A DNA stretch of 64,000 bases, taken from the NCBI RefSeq assembly GCF_019112525.1, contig NZ_CP077800.1:124001-188000 (forward strand), given 5' to 3'. Origin of the DNA: Modestobacter sp. L9-4 (GTDB taxonomy: Bacteria > Actinomycetota > Actinomycetes > Mycobacteriales > Geodermatophilaceae). Below the pieces are notes generated by a model. The model was not told the DNA's origin. It searched no databases and saw only the letters and a program-made list of their open reading frames with translations. Numbering within the stretch: position 1 is the first letter of the stretch; each line of letters starts with the position of its first letter. The translations under genes were made by a program, and so were the position numbers. Positions 51,834 to 60,564 of this stretch are shown here, one piece after another.

Positions 51834-53776
51834 CCACCCCCGCACCCACGTCCGACCCGGTCTTCGCCGCCTTCTGCACCGCCGGCCTGTGGCCGGGCCT
51901 GGGCAAGCGCGCGGCGGCCGAGCTGCCCGCCGCCGGCATCACCAGCCCGGACGACGTCTCCGCCGACGGGCTGCAGAAGCTGCCCCGGGTGGGCCGGCAG
52001 CGGGCCGAGCGGCTGTTCAGCTCGTTCCTGGCCGCGGGCCCCACCTACGAGGTGGTGGAGCTGCTGGTGGGTGCCGGGCTCAACGCCCGCCTCGCGGTCA
52101 GCTCCGCCGACACCCTGGGTCCCGACGCCGCCCGCCGGCTGCGCGACGACCCGTGGGCGTTGCTGGGCCTCACCGGCGTCACCCTCGCCGACGCCGACCG
52201 GCTGGCCATCACCGTGCTGTCCGGTGCCGACCGGCAGGACTCCCGCCGCGGCCGGGCGATCGTCTCCCTCACGCTGCGCACCGCCACCCGCGACGGGCAC
52301 ACCGTGCTGCCCGCGGACCTGGTGGTGGCCGCACTGCAGGCCGAGGGGGTCGCCGACCCGGCCGCGGCCGTGCTGGCCGCCGTCGAGTCCGGGGACGTGC
52401 TGGACCACGAGCCGCCGTTCGTGGAACCCGACGAGGACGCCGACGAGTTCCCCGAGCCGGACCCGTCGCTGCGGATGCTGTCGCTGGCCCGGTACGGCAT
52501 GGCCGAGGAGGCCGTGGCGGAGAACGTCCACCGGCTGGTGGCCACGAGCCAGCGGATCGGTGACCCCGCGTCGGTGCGCTCGGTGGCCAAGGGGCTGGAC
52601 CCGGCGCAGCAGGCCGCGGTCGCCCAGGTGCTGGGCGCGGGTGTGTCGCTGCTGACCGGCGGTCCCGGCACCGGCAAGAGCCGCACCGTGGCCTCGCTGG
52701 TGAAGCTGCTGGAGGCCAAGGGCACCGAGGTGGCGCTGGCGGCCCCGACCGGCCGCGCGGCCAAGCGGCTGGAGGAGCTCACCGACCACCCGGCGGTCAC
52801 GGTGCACCGGCTGCTGGGCGCCCAGGGCATGACCGGCGGGTTCGCCCGCAACGAGGAGTGGCCGCTGGACGCCGACGTCGTCGTGGTCGACGAGGCCTCG
52901 ATGCTCGACATCGAGCTGACCGCGGCGCTGCTGGAGGCCTGCCCCGACGGCACGCACCTGCTGCTGGTCGGCGACCCGGCGCAGCTGCCCTCGATCGGGC
53001 CCGGGCACGTGCTCGGTGACCTGATCGACTCCGGTGCCGTGCCGGTCACCGAGCTGACCACGCTGCACCGGCAGGCGGCCGGTGGCGCCATCGCCCGGCT
53101 GGCCACCGGCGTGCGGGGCGGCGAGCTGGTGCACGTCGAGTCCCCCGACCGCGAGGTCGTCATCGTGCCGGCCACCGGCAGCGCCGAGGCGGCCCGCCGC
53201 GTCGTGCAGCTGGTCACCGACTCCATCCCGCGCGCGCTGGGCATCGACCCGGCCACGGTGCAGGTCGTGACGCCGGTGCACCGCGGGCCGGCCGGCACGA
53301 TCGAGCTGAACAAGGCGCTCAAGGCCGCGCTCAACCCCGGCGACGGCACGGTGTTCGGCTTCGACGTCGGTGACCGGGTGGTGGCCACCGCCAACCACCT
53401 GGACCTGGAGCCCATCGGCTTCGCCAACGGCGAGGTCGGCGTGGTCACCGGCACCGGTGACGGCTCGCTGAACGTCGACTTCAGCTCCGGCCCGGTCACG
53501 GTCAACGGCTCGGCGCTGTCGGACCTGCGCCACGGCTGGGCGATCACGGTGCACCGGGCGCAGGGCTCGGAGTGGCCAGGCGTCGTCGTCGTGCTGCCCC
53601 CGGAGGCCGGCGGGATGCTGTCCCGGCCGCTGGTCTACACCGCGCTCACCCGGGCGCAGAAGCACCTGTCGATCGTGCACGCCAGCGGTGCGGCCCTGGC
53701 CCGCGCGGTGCGCGAGGTCGACGTCCGGCCGCGGCGCACCCGGCTGGCGACGCTGCTGGCGGAGCTGGCCGACTGA
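51830..53776 (+). CDS. RecD2-like ATP-dependent DNA helicase
   Basis: 648 residues. The N-terminal third has HhH-like elements (LQKLPRVGRQRAERLFSSFL near 50), then the SF1 helicase motifs: TGGPGTGKSRT (I) near 280, APTGRAAKRL (Ia), VVVDEASMLD (II) near 352, LVGDPAQLPSIGPG (III) near 382, and WAITVHRAQGSEWPGV plus YTALTRAQKHLSIV (V, VI) near 565-620. It matches the RecD2 type, not tied to RecBC. Repair role by family knowledge. Translationally coupled to the upstream reductase. Confidence 0.88.
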   Translation: MTTPAPTSDPVFAAFCTAGLWPGLGKRAAAELPAAGITSPDDVSADGLQKLPRVGRQRAERLFSSFLAAGPTYEVVELLVGAGLNARLAVSSADTLGPDAARRLRDDPWALLGLTGVTLADADRLAITVLSGADRQDSRRGRAIVSLTLRTATRDGHTVLPADLVVAALQAEGVADPAAAVLAAVESGDVLDHEPPFVEPDEDADEFPEPDPSLRMLSLARYGMAEEAVAENVHRLVATSQRIGDPASVRSVAKGLDPAQQAAVAQVLGAGVSLLTGGPGTGKSRTVASLVKLLEAKGTEVALAAPTGRAAKRLEELTDHPAVTVHRLLGAQGMTGGFARNEEWPLDADVVVVDEASMLDIELTAALLEACPDGTHLLLVGDPAQLPSIGPGHVLGDLIDSGAVPVTELTTLHRQAAGGAIARLATGVRGGELVHVESPDREVVIVPATGSAEAARRVVQLVTDSIPRALGIDPATVQVVTPVHRGPAGTIELNKALKAALNPGDGTVFGFDVGDRVVATANHLDLEPIGFANGEVGVVTGTGDGSLNVDFSSGPVTVNGSALSDLRHGWAITVHRAQGSEWPGVVVVLPPEAGGMLSRPLVYTALTRAQKHLSIVHASGAALARAVREVDVRPRRTRLATLLAELAD

Positions 53777-53797
53777 CCACCCGATCAGGTGAGCGGC

Positions 53798-53823
53798 GTT
53801 TGACCCGGTGATCTTGAGGGCAC
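53798..53823 (+). promoter_or_regulatory. Possible alternative-sigma (SigB/SigF-type) promoter
   Basis: GTTT (53798-53801), 16 nt, then GGGCAC (53818-53823) resembles the GTTT-N14-17-GGGTAT stress promoters of actinobacteria, directly before a GlsB/YeaQ gene, a type often stress-induced. The -10 half is imperfect. Confidence 0.4.
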
Positions 53824-53833
53824 TGACAGCGCC

Positions 53834-54106
53834 ATGATCACTGGCCTCATCTCGTTCCTCGTCTTCGGTCTGGTCGTCGGGGCGATCGCCCGGCTCATCA
53901 AGCCCGGCAAGCAGAACCTCAGCATCCTGGCCACCCTGGGCCTGGGCGTCGTGGGCTCGCTGGTCGGCGGCCTGGTGGCCAGCACCTTCGGCACCGGTGA
54001 CTTCGGCGAGCTGAACATCCTGGGCGCGATCGTCGCCATCGTCGTGGCGTTCCTGCTGATCGGCGTGGCCGAGAGCCTGAGCAACGGGCGTCGCTCGGTG
54101 CGCTGA
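53834..54106 (+). CDS. GlsB/YeaQ/YmgE family membrane protein
   Basis: 90 residues with three transmembrane helices: ITGLISFLVFGLVVGAIARL, LSILATLGLGVVGSLVGGLVA and LNILGAIVAIVVAFLLIGVA, separated by KPGKQN and a Gly-rich turn. The family is called transglycosylase-associated protein but its function is unproved; members are stress-induced in several bacteria. Confidence 0.9.
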   Translation: MITGLISFLVFGLVVGAIARLIKPGKQNLSILATLGLGVVGSLVGGLVASTFGTGDFGELNILGAIVAIVVAFLLIGVAESLSNGRRSVR

Positions 54107-54129
54107 CGCACCCCGCTCCCTGCTCCACC

Positions 54130-54171
54130 CCTGCCCGGGGCGCCGACCTGCTGGTCAGCGCCCCGGGCAGG
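54130..54171. terminator. Hairpin between convergent glsB-like and DUF2470 genes
   Basis: CCTGCCCGGGGCGC pairs perfectly with GCGCCCCGGGCAGG, with a further GACC/GGTC inside the loop. The DUF2470 stop codon lies within it. Confidence 0.75.
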
Positions 54172-54934
54172 CGCGTTCTGCGGCACACAACAGCCGCTGC
54201 ACCGCCGCACCCAGCTCCGCCGGCCCGGACACCGGCGCCGCGAACGGCACCCGCACGTCCCGGTGGCCGGCCGGCTGCTCGAACCGCAGCCGGAAGCCGA
54301 ACCGGTCCAGCCCCAGCGGCCGCGCCGCACCGCCCCGGGTCCACTCCGCCGGCACCCGCGACGCCAGCAGGGCCAGCTGCTCGGGGTGCGACTCGTCGAG
54401 GTGCCGGAGCATGGTCGCCTCCACCTCGGCCAGCGGGTCGGGGGCAGCGGCCAGGTAGTCGCCGGGGTCGAGCTCGGTGACCGAGCCGCACTCCCCCAGC
54501 ACCACCTCCGCCAGGTCCAGCGACAGCAGCGTGGCCGTGGAGCCGACGTCGAGCAGCGCGCCCACCGGGGCGACGTCGGCGAAGGCCAGCAGCGCCTCCT
54601 GCCGGTCGGCGGGCTCGACCGGCGTCAGCCAGCCCGACAGCCAGACCTGGGCCCGGACGGCCTCGCGCAGCGGCACCGGCGCGTGGTCGGTGACCATCAG
54701 CAGCGCGGCGAGGTCGCCGTCGGCCGACCTCCGCACCGCCGTGCACACCTCACCCTCGGTCGGGACGACGAGCAGCACCTGCCCGGAGCCGGTCGTGGTG
54801 TGCGCGAGCACCCGGCTGCCGTCGATGCCGGCGGCGCAGACCGCGGCGGCCGGGTGACCGGCCACGGTGCGGGCGCGCTCGGCGCTGCTCGGCCGCAGGG
54901 CGGCGGGGCCGGCGGGGCGGGTCGATCGTGTCAT
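54155..54934 (-). CDS. DUF2470-domain protein, HugZ/PNPOx-like split barrel
   Basis: 259 residues. The N-terminal part (to about 165) looks like a split-barrel FMN/heme-binding fold (GSGQVLLVVPTEGEV, DLAALLMVTDHAPVPLREAVRAQVWLSG). The C-terminal DUF2470 domain begins ATMLRHLDESHPEQLALL near 170 and has the HPEQL helix seen in heme oxygenase-like HugZ proteins. I infer heme or iron handling, supported by an iron-box-like site 37 nt upstream. ATG with a GGAG ribosome site. Confidence 0.75.
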   Translation of the reverse strand: MTRSTRPAGPAALRPSSAERARTVAGHPAAAVCAAGIDGSRVLAHTTTGSGQVLLVVPTEGEVCTAVRRSADGDLAALLMVTDHAPVPLREAVRAQVWLSGWLTPVEPADRQEALLAFADVAPVGALLDVGSTATLLSLDLAEVVLGECGSVTELDPGDYLAAAPDPLAEVEATMLRHLDESHPEQLALLASRVPAEWTRGGAARPLGLDRFGFRLRFEQPAGHRDVRVPFAAPVSGPAELGAAVQRLLCAAERACPGR

Positions 54935-54970
54935 GCGGCACTCCGGGCTCGGGCCGACTCGTCATCGGGG

Positions 54971-54989
54971 TAAGGTGAGCCTAACCGAA
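54971..54989. promoter_or_regulatory. IdeR/DtxR-type iron box
   Basis: TAAGGTGAGCCTAACCGAA matches the 19-bp iron-box consensus (TTAGGTTAGSCTAACCTAA) at about 16 of 19 positions and keeps the dyad. It lies between the divergent DUF2470 and rpsD genes, 37 nt and 13 nt from their starts. Confidence 0.7.
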
Positions 54990-55001
54990 CTCGGAGGTCC
55001 T

Positions 55002-55607
55002 GTGAACAGCTCCCGCCCCAAGGTCCGTCGCAGCCGCGCGCTGGGCATCCCGCTCACCCCCAAGGACGTGCGCTACTTCGAGCGCCGCCCGTACCCCCCG
55101 GGTGAGCACGGCCGCAAGCGCCGCGTCGCGAGCGACTACTCGACGCGGCTGAAGGAGAAGCAGCGGCTGCGCGCCCAGTACGACATCAGCGAGACGCAGC
55201 TGCGCTCGGCCTTCGACCGGGCTCGGCGCAGCGGCGGGAAGACCGGCGAGGAGCTGATCACCCACCAGCTGGAGGCCCGGCTGGACGCCACCGTGCTGCG
55301 CGCCGGGTTCGCCCGCACGATCTACCAGGCCCGCCAGGTGGTCAGCCACCAGCACGTGCTGGTCAACGGCGCGCGCGTCGACCGGCCCAGCTACCAGGTG
55401 CAGCCCTACGACGTCATCGAGATCGCCGAGAAGAGCAAGAGCAAGCCGCCGTTCCAGGTCGCGGCCTCCGGCGCACACGCCGCCGCCCCGTCCTACCTGG
55501 AGGTGCAGCTGTCGCAGCTGCGCGCCGTGGTCGCCCGCCGCCCGCGCCGCGACGAGGTCCCGGTGATCTGCGAGGAGCAGCTGGTCGTGGAGTACTACTC
55601 CCGCTGA
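55002..55607 (+). CDS. rpsD: 30S ribosomal protein S4
   Basis: 201 residues. The N-terminal domain (PKVRRSRALGIPLTPKDVRYFERRPYPPGEHG) has no cysteines, so this is a zinc-free S4. The S4 RNA-binding domain follows (RLDATVLRAGFARTIYQARQVVSHQHVLVNG). VPVICEEQLVVEYYSR is the conserved end. GTG start with GGAGG 4 nt upstream. It stands alone rather than in the alpha operon, as in other actinobacteria such as Streptomyces. Confidence 0.95.
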   Translation: MNSSRPKVRRSRALGIPLTPKDVRYFERRPYPPGEHGRKRRVASDYSTRLKEKQRLRAQYDISETQLRSAFDRARRSGGKTGEELITHQLEARLDATVLRAGFARTIYQARQVVSHQHVLVNGARVDRPSYQVQPYDVIEIAEKSKSKPPFQVAASGAHAAAPSYLEVQLSQLRAVVARRPRRDEVPVICEEQLVVEYYSR

Positions 55608-55613
55608 CCCCTG

Positions 55614-55646
55614 GCCGGCTCGTGCGTCCGCAGCGCACGGGCCGGC
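55614..55646 (+). terminator. Hairpin terminator after rpsD
   Basis: GCCGGCTCGTGCG pairs with CGCACGGGCCGGC (one T-G wobble) around a 7-nt loop, 7 nt beyond the rpsD stop. Confidence 0.7.
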
Positions 55647-55677
55647 TCAGGTCGGCCCGGGGTTGGCCGTCGGTGGC

Positions 55678-55932
55678 TCAGCTGCGGAACTCGTCCTCGT
55701 CACCGCCGGCGTCGGCCTGCTGCTCCAGCACGTCGAACTCGTCGGCCTCCACGCCCCCGGTGCGGGCGCCGGTGGTGCCCCCGGGGGTGGCGGTCAGCTG
55801 CTGCTCGATGCCGTCGGCCTCGGGGACGTCGTCGGCCGGGGGCACGACCTCACCGGCGAGCTCGGGGCCGTCGGCGACGGCGGTCTGCAGCTGCTCCTGG
55901 CGGTCGGCGTCGGTGGCCTCGGGGTCGGTCAC
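55678..55932 (-). CDS. Small acidic hypothetical protein
   Basis: 84 residues, strongly acidic and probably disordered (VTDPEATDADRQEQL at the start, EADEFDVLEQQADAGGDEDEF at the end). No family recognised. GTG start with GGAGG 5 nt upstream supports translation. Convergent with rpsD. Confidence 0.6.
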   Translation of the reverse strand: MTDPEATDADRQEQLQTAVADGPELAGEVVPPADDVPEADGIEQQLTATPGGTTGARTGGVEADEFDVLEQQADAGGDEDEFRS

Positions 55933-56084
55933 GGGAGCCTCCTGGCTGGTCGGTGGGCCCGGCCGGGGTGCCGGCGCCCGCGCCCTCATCCCCTGCCCGG
56001 GTGGCCACCCGACGACACCCTCGCCGGTGGCCGGGTGGTGAGCACCACGTGACCGGACGGCGTCCGGCGGGCACAATCGGCCTC

Positions 56085-56288
56085 GTGTCATCGCCTGGCG
56101 ACTACGAGTACGCCCCGCTGCGCCTGCCTGCCGGGATCTCCCGCTCGGCCGCTGCGCAGCTGATGAGCATGCAGTCCGACACCGGTGGCTGGGAGCTCGC
56201 CCGGCTGCAGGCCTTCGCCGACGGCAGCCGCAAGGTGATCATGCGGCGCCGCGCGCGGCTGTCGTACCTGCCCCGCCCGATGATCTGA
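56085..56288 (+). CDS. DUF5703 family protein
   Basis: 67 residues: DYEYAPLRLPAGISRSAAAQLM, then GGWELARLQAFADGSRKVIMRRRAR, the actinobacterial DUF5703 pattern. Function unknown. GTG start; CACAAT 7 nt upstream is a possible -10. Confidence 0.8.
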   Translation: MSSPGDYEYAPLRLPAGISRSAAAQLMSMQSDTGGWELARLQAFADGSRKVIMRRRARLSYLPRPMI

Positions 56289-56400
56289 CCCGCCCCTCCT
56301 GGCCCGAGCTGCCGGGCACGCGCGGCCGACGACGATAGGCTCCCGTCCCTCGCCGCTGCCACCCGGCCGGCCGAGCCGGACGAGGACGTGGGGGCACGAC

Positions 56401-57483
56401 GTGGACCGGCGGGTGAGCAGGCGGCACCTGCTGCCGATCGGCGTCCTCGCCTTCTGCACCGCGGTCGACCTCATCAGCGGCCAGGGGCAGGTGCTCATCG
56501 GCCTGCTCGCGATGGGACCCCTGGTCGCAGCCGTCGTGCTGGGCCGGGGCGCCACCATCGGCTACGGCGTCGTGGCCCTGGCGCTGGCGGTCGCGCTGGG
56601 CTTCTACGACCGGCAGTACACCGGCGAGGCCGTGCTGGGGCAGTCCTTCCGCCTGCTGGGCATGGTGGTCAGCGGTGCCATCGCGGTGCTGGCGTGCACG
56701 CTGCGGTTGCGGCGCGAGGCGGCGCTGGCGCGGCTGAACTCCGAGGCGGCGACCTCGCGGGCCGCCGTCCAGCTGGCCGCCTCGCTGCAGCGCAGCCTGC
56801 TCACCGAGCCGCCGGCGGTCCCGGGGCTGGAGCTGGCCGTGCGCTACCTGCCGGCCATGCAGCACGCCCAGGTCGGCGGGGACTGGTACGACGCGTTCCC
56901 GCTCGCCGACGGGGACACCATGCTGGTCATCGGTGACGTCGCCGGCCACGACGTCGCCGCGGCCGCCACCATGGCCCAGGCCCGGGGCGTGCTGCGCGGC
57001 ATCGCCTCGACCGTGACCGGCTCCCCCGCCGCGGTGCTGTCGGCGCTGGACCGCGCACTGCTGCAGCTGCGGGTGGACACCCTGGTGACCCTCGTCGCCG
57101 CGACGGTGCGCCCCGACCGCGACGGCGGGACGACGACCCTCACCTGGTCCAACGCCGGCCATCCCCCGCCGGTGCTGGCCGCCGCCGACGGCACGGTGTC
57201 GGTGCTGCGCCGACCCGCCGACCTGCTGCTGGGGATCAGCGCCACGGCCCGGCGCACCGACCACACGGTGCAGCTGACGCCCGGTGACACGGTGCTGCTG
57301 TACACCGACGGGCTGGTCGAACGGCGTGGCAGCACGCTGGACGAGGGCACCGACTGGCTGGTCCAGGCGCTCACCCCGCTGGCCGGGCGCCCGCTGGAGC
57401 AGCTGTGCGACGTCCTGCTCGAGGGCATGGCCGGCGCGGTCCCGGACGACGTGGCCCTGCTCGCCGTCCGGGTGCGCGGCTGA
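56401..57483 (+). CDS. Membrane PP2C/SpoIIE-type serine phosphatase
   Basis: 360 residues. Four hydrophobic helices (residues 10-98) are followed by a short coiled segment (LRREAALARLNSEAATSRA) and a SpoIIE/RsbU-type PP2C domain with GGDWYDAFPL and VIGDVAGHDVAAA (metal Asp residues) near 160-185, GHPPPVL near 255 and YTDGLVERRG near 300. Such phosphatases act on anti-sigma-factor antagonists in stress signalling. No sigma-factor module is adjacent. Confidence 0.88.
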   Translation: MDRRVSRRHLLPIGVLAFCTAVDLISGQGQVLIGLLAMGPLVAAVVLGRGATIGYGVVALALAVALGFYDRQYTGEAVLGQSFRLLGMVVSGAIAVLACTLRLRREAALARLNSEAATSRAAVQLAASLQRSLLTEPPAVPGLELAVRYLPAMQHAQVGGDWYDAFPLADGDTMLVIGDVAGHDVAAAATMAQARGVLRGIASTVTGSPAAVLSALDRALLQLRVDTLVTLVAATVRPDRDGGTTTLTWSNAGHPPPVLAAADGTVSVLRRPADLLLGISATARRTDHTVQLTPGDTVLLYTDGLVERRGSTLDEGTDWLVQALTPLAGRPLEQLCDVLLEGMAGAVPDDVALLAVRVRG

Positions 57484-57487
57484 GGCC

Positions 57488-58816
57488 TCAGACCTTGCGC
57501 AGGAAGCGGTCCAGGACCCGGATGCCGAAGTGCAACGAGTCGACCGAGATGCGCTCGTCGATGCCGTGGAACAGCGAGGCGAAGTCCAGCTCGGCGGGCA
57601 GCTTGAGCGGGGAGAAGCCGAAGCAGCGCATGCCCAGGGTCTCGAAGCTCTTGGCGTCGGTGCCACCGCTCATGGTGAACGGCACCGGGCGGGCGCCGGC
57701 GTCCTCGGCCTTGAGCGCCTCGACCATCAGGTCGACCGTCGGGCCGTCGAAGGTGGTCTCCACGGCCTGGTCGTGCACCAGCCACTCGCGGGTGACGCCC
57801 TCGCCGATCAGCTCGTCCAGCTGCTTCTCGAACTCCTCCTCCTGCCCGTAGAGGAAGCGCCCGTCGATGGTCGCGCTGGCGGTGCCGGGGATGACGTTGG
57901 CCTTGTAGCCGGCATCGAGCATCGTGGGGTTGGCGGTGTTGCGCAGCGCCGCGCCGATCATCCGGCTGATGCTGCCCAGGCGGGCCAGCGCCTCCTCCGG
58001 GGAGTCCGGGTCGATCGCGATGCCGTAGGCGTCGCCGACCGCGTCGAGGAACTCCCGCATCGGCGGGGTGAGCACGGTGGGCAGCCGGGTGGAGCCGATC
58101 CGGGCGACGGCCTCGGCCAGCCGGGTGACGGCGTTGTCGTCGTGGACGAAGGAGCCGTGGCCCGGCTTCCCGCCGGCGGTGAGCTTCATCCAGCCCAGGC
58201 CCTTCTCCGCCGTCTGCACGAGGTACAGGCGCAGGTCGTCGCGGACGGTGATGCTGAAGCCGCCGACCTCGCTGATCGCCTCGGTGCAGCCCTCGAACAG
58301 GTCGGGGTGCTCGTCGACCAGGAAGTGCGCGCCCTTGCGGCCACCGGCCTCCTCGTCGGCGACGTAGGCCAGCACGATGTCGCGGTCGGGCTTGACGCCG
58401 GTGCGGGCCCAGTCGCGCACGAGCGCGAGGGTCATGGCGTCCATGTCCTTCATGTCGACCGCGCCGCGGCCCCAGATGTAGCCGTCGCGCTCCTCCCCGC
58501 CGAAGGGGTGCACGCTCCACTCGCTGGGGTCGGCCGGGACGACGTCGAGGTGGCCGTGCACCAGCAGCGCCGGGCGGTCGCGGTTCGTGCCCTCGATCCG
58601 GGCGACCAGGCTGGCCCGGCCGGGCTCGGACTCGTGGATGACCGAGCTGATGCCGACCTCGTCGAGCTTGGCGGCGACCCACTCGGCGGCCTTGCGCTCC
58701 CCCGCGCTGGTGGCGGTGTCGCCGGTGTTGGTGGTGTCGATCCGGATGAGGTCCGACAGCAGCTCGGCGACCTCGGACTGGGCACCGGCGAGCGGGGTGG
58801 GGCTGGTCTCCGACAT
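57488..58816 (-). CDS. M20/M25/M40 family metallopeptidase
   Basis: 442 residues. LLVHGHLDVVPAD near 85 (His, Asp), WGRGAVDMKDMDAM near 117 (bridging Asp), ADEEAGGRKGAH near 152 (Glu-Glu) and a lid domain, then FTMSGGTDAKSFETLG near 385 with a late ligand region. It cleaves small peptides or acylated amino acids with two zinc ions. In M. tuberculosis Rv2141c lies at the matching place. Convergent with the phosphatase, 4 bp apart. Confidence 0.88.
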   Translation of the reverse strand: MSETSPTPLAGAQSEVAELLSDLIRIDTTNTGDTATSAGERKAAEWVAAKLDEVGISSVIHESEPGRASLVARIEGTNRDRPALLVHGHLDVVPADPSEWSVHPFGGEERDGYIWGRGAVDMKDMDAMTLALVRDWARTGVKPDRDIVLAYVADEEAGGRKGAHFLVDEHPDLFEGCTEAISEVGGFSITVRDDLRLYLVQTAEKGLGWMKLTAGGKPGHGSFVHDDNAVTRLAEAVARIGSTRLPTVLTPPMREFLDAVGDAYGIAIDPDSPEEALARLGSISRMIGAALRNTANPTMLDAGYKANVIPGTASATIDGRFLYGQEEEFEKQLDELIGEGVTREWLVHDQAVETTFDGPTVDLMVEALKAEDAGARPVPFTMSGGTDAKSFETLGMRCFGFSPLKLPAELDFASLFHGIDERISVDSLHFGIRVLDRFLRKV

Positions 58817-58903
58817 GCCGCCGATCCTGCCACCGGCCCCTGCGCAGGGCCCGGCGTGGCCTCGGTTATGCTCTTCCACGGCGCTCTACGGGGCGCCTCA
58901 CCT

Positions 58904-58988
58904 GTCCGGGTGGCGGAATGGCAGACGCGCTAGCTTGAGGTGCTAGTGCCCTTTATCGGGCGTGGGGGTTCAAGTCCCCCCTCGGACA
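58904..58988 (+). tRNA. tRNA-Leu (GAG)
   Basis: Acceptor arms GTCCGGG/CTCGGAC (one G-U), D-arm GGCGGAATGGCAGACGC, anticodon stem-loop CTAGC-TTGAGGT-GCTAG with anticodon GAG, a long class-II variable arm (GCCC/GGGC), and T-loop GGTTCAAGTCC. CCA is not encoded. Confidence 0.96.
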
Positions 58989-58998
58989 CAGCACACAG

Positions 58999-59030
58999 AA
59001 CCCCCAGCGGCCTCCGGGCCGCTGGGGGTT
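58999..59030 (+). terminator. Terminator after tRNA-Leu
   Basis: AACCCCCAGCGGCC pairs perfectly with GGCCGCTGGGGGTT around a TCCG tetraloop, 10 nt after the tRNA. Confidence 0.85.
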
Positions 59031-59047
59031 CCGTCGTCCCTGGGCCC

Positions 59048-59092
59048 GGCAGCTCTGCGCCCGGCAGCTCTGCGCCAGGCAGCTCTGAGCCA
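59048..59092. repeat. 15-bp tandem repeat, three units plus a partial
   Basis: GGCAGCTCTGCGCCC repeats at 59048, 59063 and 59078 with one or two changes each, then degenerates. It is just beyond the tRNA-Leu terminator; no gene is evident up to 59250. Confidence 0.8.
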
Positions 59093-59250
59093 GGCGGCTG
59101 AGCCGGCCGGGGCGCGGGCGGCCCCGGCGACCAGGGCCGCGACCACGTCGGGCCGGGACGGTGTTCGAGGCGTCGACCTCGACACTCCTGGGGCGCTGCG
59201 CCTCGGCCGGGACGGTCGGGCACCCGGCGGCGGCGGCCCCGGCCCTTCGC

Positions 59251-59508
59251 TCAGAGGCCGGGCAGCCCGTCGAGTGGGGTGTCGACGGCGGTGACGAGGG
59301 CCTGGACGAGCAGGTCGTGGTACCTCGCCACCATGGCCGTGGTGCCTACCGCGGCGAGCCCGGCGAGCGAGGCCCAGCCGGTGGCCTCCCCCCGCTCGGA
59401 GGCGACGGGGGACGCCCGTCGGGCAACTTCCGTCACACGGGTCATGGGATGGCGGATCAGGTCGCGCAGCACTCGGTCGTCGTCTCCCTCGTCCGGGTCG
59501 CACGTCAC
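59251..59508 (-). CDS. Possible small hypothetical protein
   Basis: 85 residues from a GTG (VTCDPDEGDDDRVLRDLIRHP), with a helical centre and a mildly hydrophobic segment WASLAGLAAVGTTAMVARY near 50-68. Composition is less Arg/Pro-biased than chance frames here, but no family or ribosome site supports it. Confidence 0.35.
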   Translation of the reverse strand: MTCDPDEGDDDRVLRDLIRHPMTRVTEVARRASPVASERGEATGWASLAGLAAVGTTAMVARYHDLLVQALVTAVDTPLDGLPGL

Positions 59509-59694
59509 GGAGCGTGCGGTCGGTGTCCGGAGACTAGGCAGTGCGGTGACGCCCGTTCGGGCGTTCCATCCTCCTGAGGCCCGCATTCCCACCACGGAGC
59601 GTCACCTCCGCCCGATCGGGTGACACCCGGCGGGCACGGCGGTCGCCGCCCGGCCGGGGCGCCCCGGTCGGGACGTCCCGGCCGCCGGGAGGCC

Positions 59695-60498
59695 TCAGTT
59701 GCTGGCGTCGCCGTAGTTGAAGGTGGTCGTGCAGCCGCCGTCGACGGGCACGATCGAACCGGTCATGAACGACGCCGCGTCCGAGGCGAGGAACAGCGCC
59801 ACCGCGGCGACCTCCGCCGGCTGCGCCTGACGTCCCAGGGGCTGGCGGGCGGCGGCCCGCTCGCGCACCGCCGTCGCCGCGGCGAAGTCCTCCTCGCTCA
59901 GCGTCGGCCCGCGGCGGCCCAGGCCGGTGTCGATGTAGCCGGGGCAGATGGCGTTGACCCGGATGCCGTCCGGGCCGTAGTCGACGGCGAGCTGGCGGGT
60001 GAGGTTGATGATCGCCCCCTTGGACGCGCAGTAGGCCGGGGCCTTCGGGGCGCCGATCAGGCCGTAGGTCGAGGCGATGTTCACGATCGCGCCCTGCCCG
60101 GCGGCCAGGAAGTGCGGGATCGCGTACTTGGTGCACAGGAACGTCCCGCCCAGGTTGACGGCGACCACCCGGTCGAAGTCGGCGGGCTCGACCTCGTGCA
60201 GCCGCAGCTGGGCACCTCCCCCGCCGGCGTTGTTGACCAGGACGTCGAGCCGGCCGAAGCGGTCGACGGCGGCGCCGATCAGCGCGGCGGCCTGCTCGGG
60301 CACCGCGACGTCGGCGGCCACGAACGCCGCCGACCCGCCCGCCGCGGTGATCTCGGCGACCGTGCGCTCACCGTCGTCGACGAGCACGTCGGAGACGACC
60401 ACGTGCGCGCCCGCCGCCGCGAGCGCCGAGGCGATGGCCCGGCCGATGCCGTTGCCCGAGCCGGTGACCACGGCGGTCCTGCCGTCGATGCGTGTCAT
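59695..60498 (-). CDS. Short-chain dehydrogenase/reductase (FabG-like)
   Basis: 267 residues with TGSGNGIGRAIA near 12 (NAD loop), NNAGGGG near 89, ASTYGLIGAPKAPAYCASKGA (Ser, Tyr, Lys) near 140-160, and PGYIDTGLG. Start at the ATG at 60498 with GGAGCA upstream gives MTRIDGRTAVVTG. First of three oxidoreductases on this strand in an accessory block; substrate unknown. Confidence 0.88.
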   Translation of the reverse strand: MTRIDGRTAVVTGSGNGIGRAIASALAAAGAHVVVSDVLVDDGERTVAEITAAGGSAAFVAADVAVPEQAAALIGAAVDRFGRLDVLVNNAGGGGAQLRLHEVEPADFDRVVAVNLGGTFLCTKYAIPHFLAAGQGAIVNIASTYGLIGAPKAPAYCASKGAIINLTRQLAVDYGPDGIRVNAICPGYIDTGLGRRGPTLSEEDFAAATAVRERAAARQPLGRQAQPAEVAAVALFLASDAASFMTGSIVPVDGGCTTTFNYGDASN

Positions 60499-60564
60499 GT
60501 GCGGGTGCTCCAGTCCGGGGAGGAAGTGCTTGCCCCGCGCATCCAAGCACCGGCCGCCCGGAGG

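Noticed and set aside
58904-59250. tRNA-Leu as a prophage/island attachment site
   Set aside because: Accessory genes follow, but no integrase or direct repeat of the tRNA 3' end is visible in the window.
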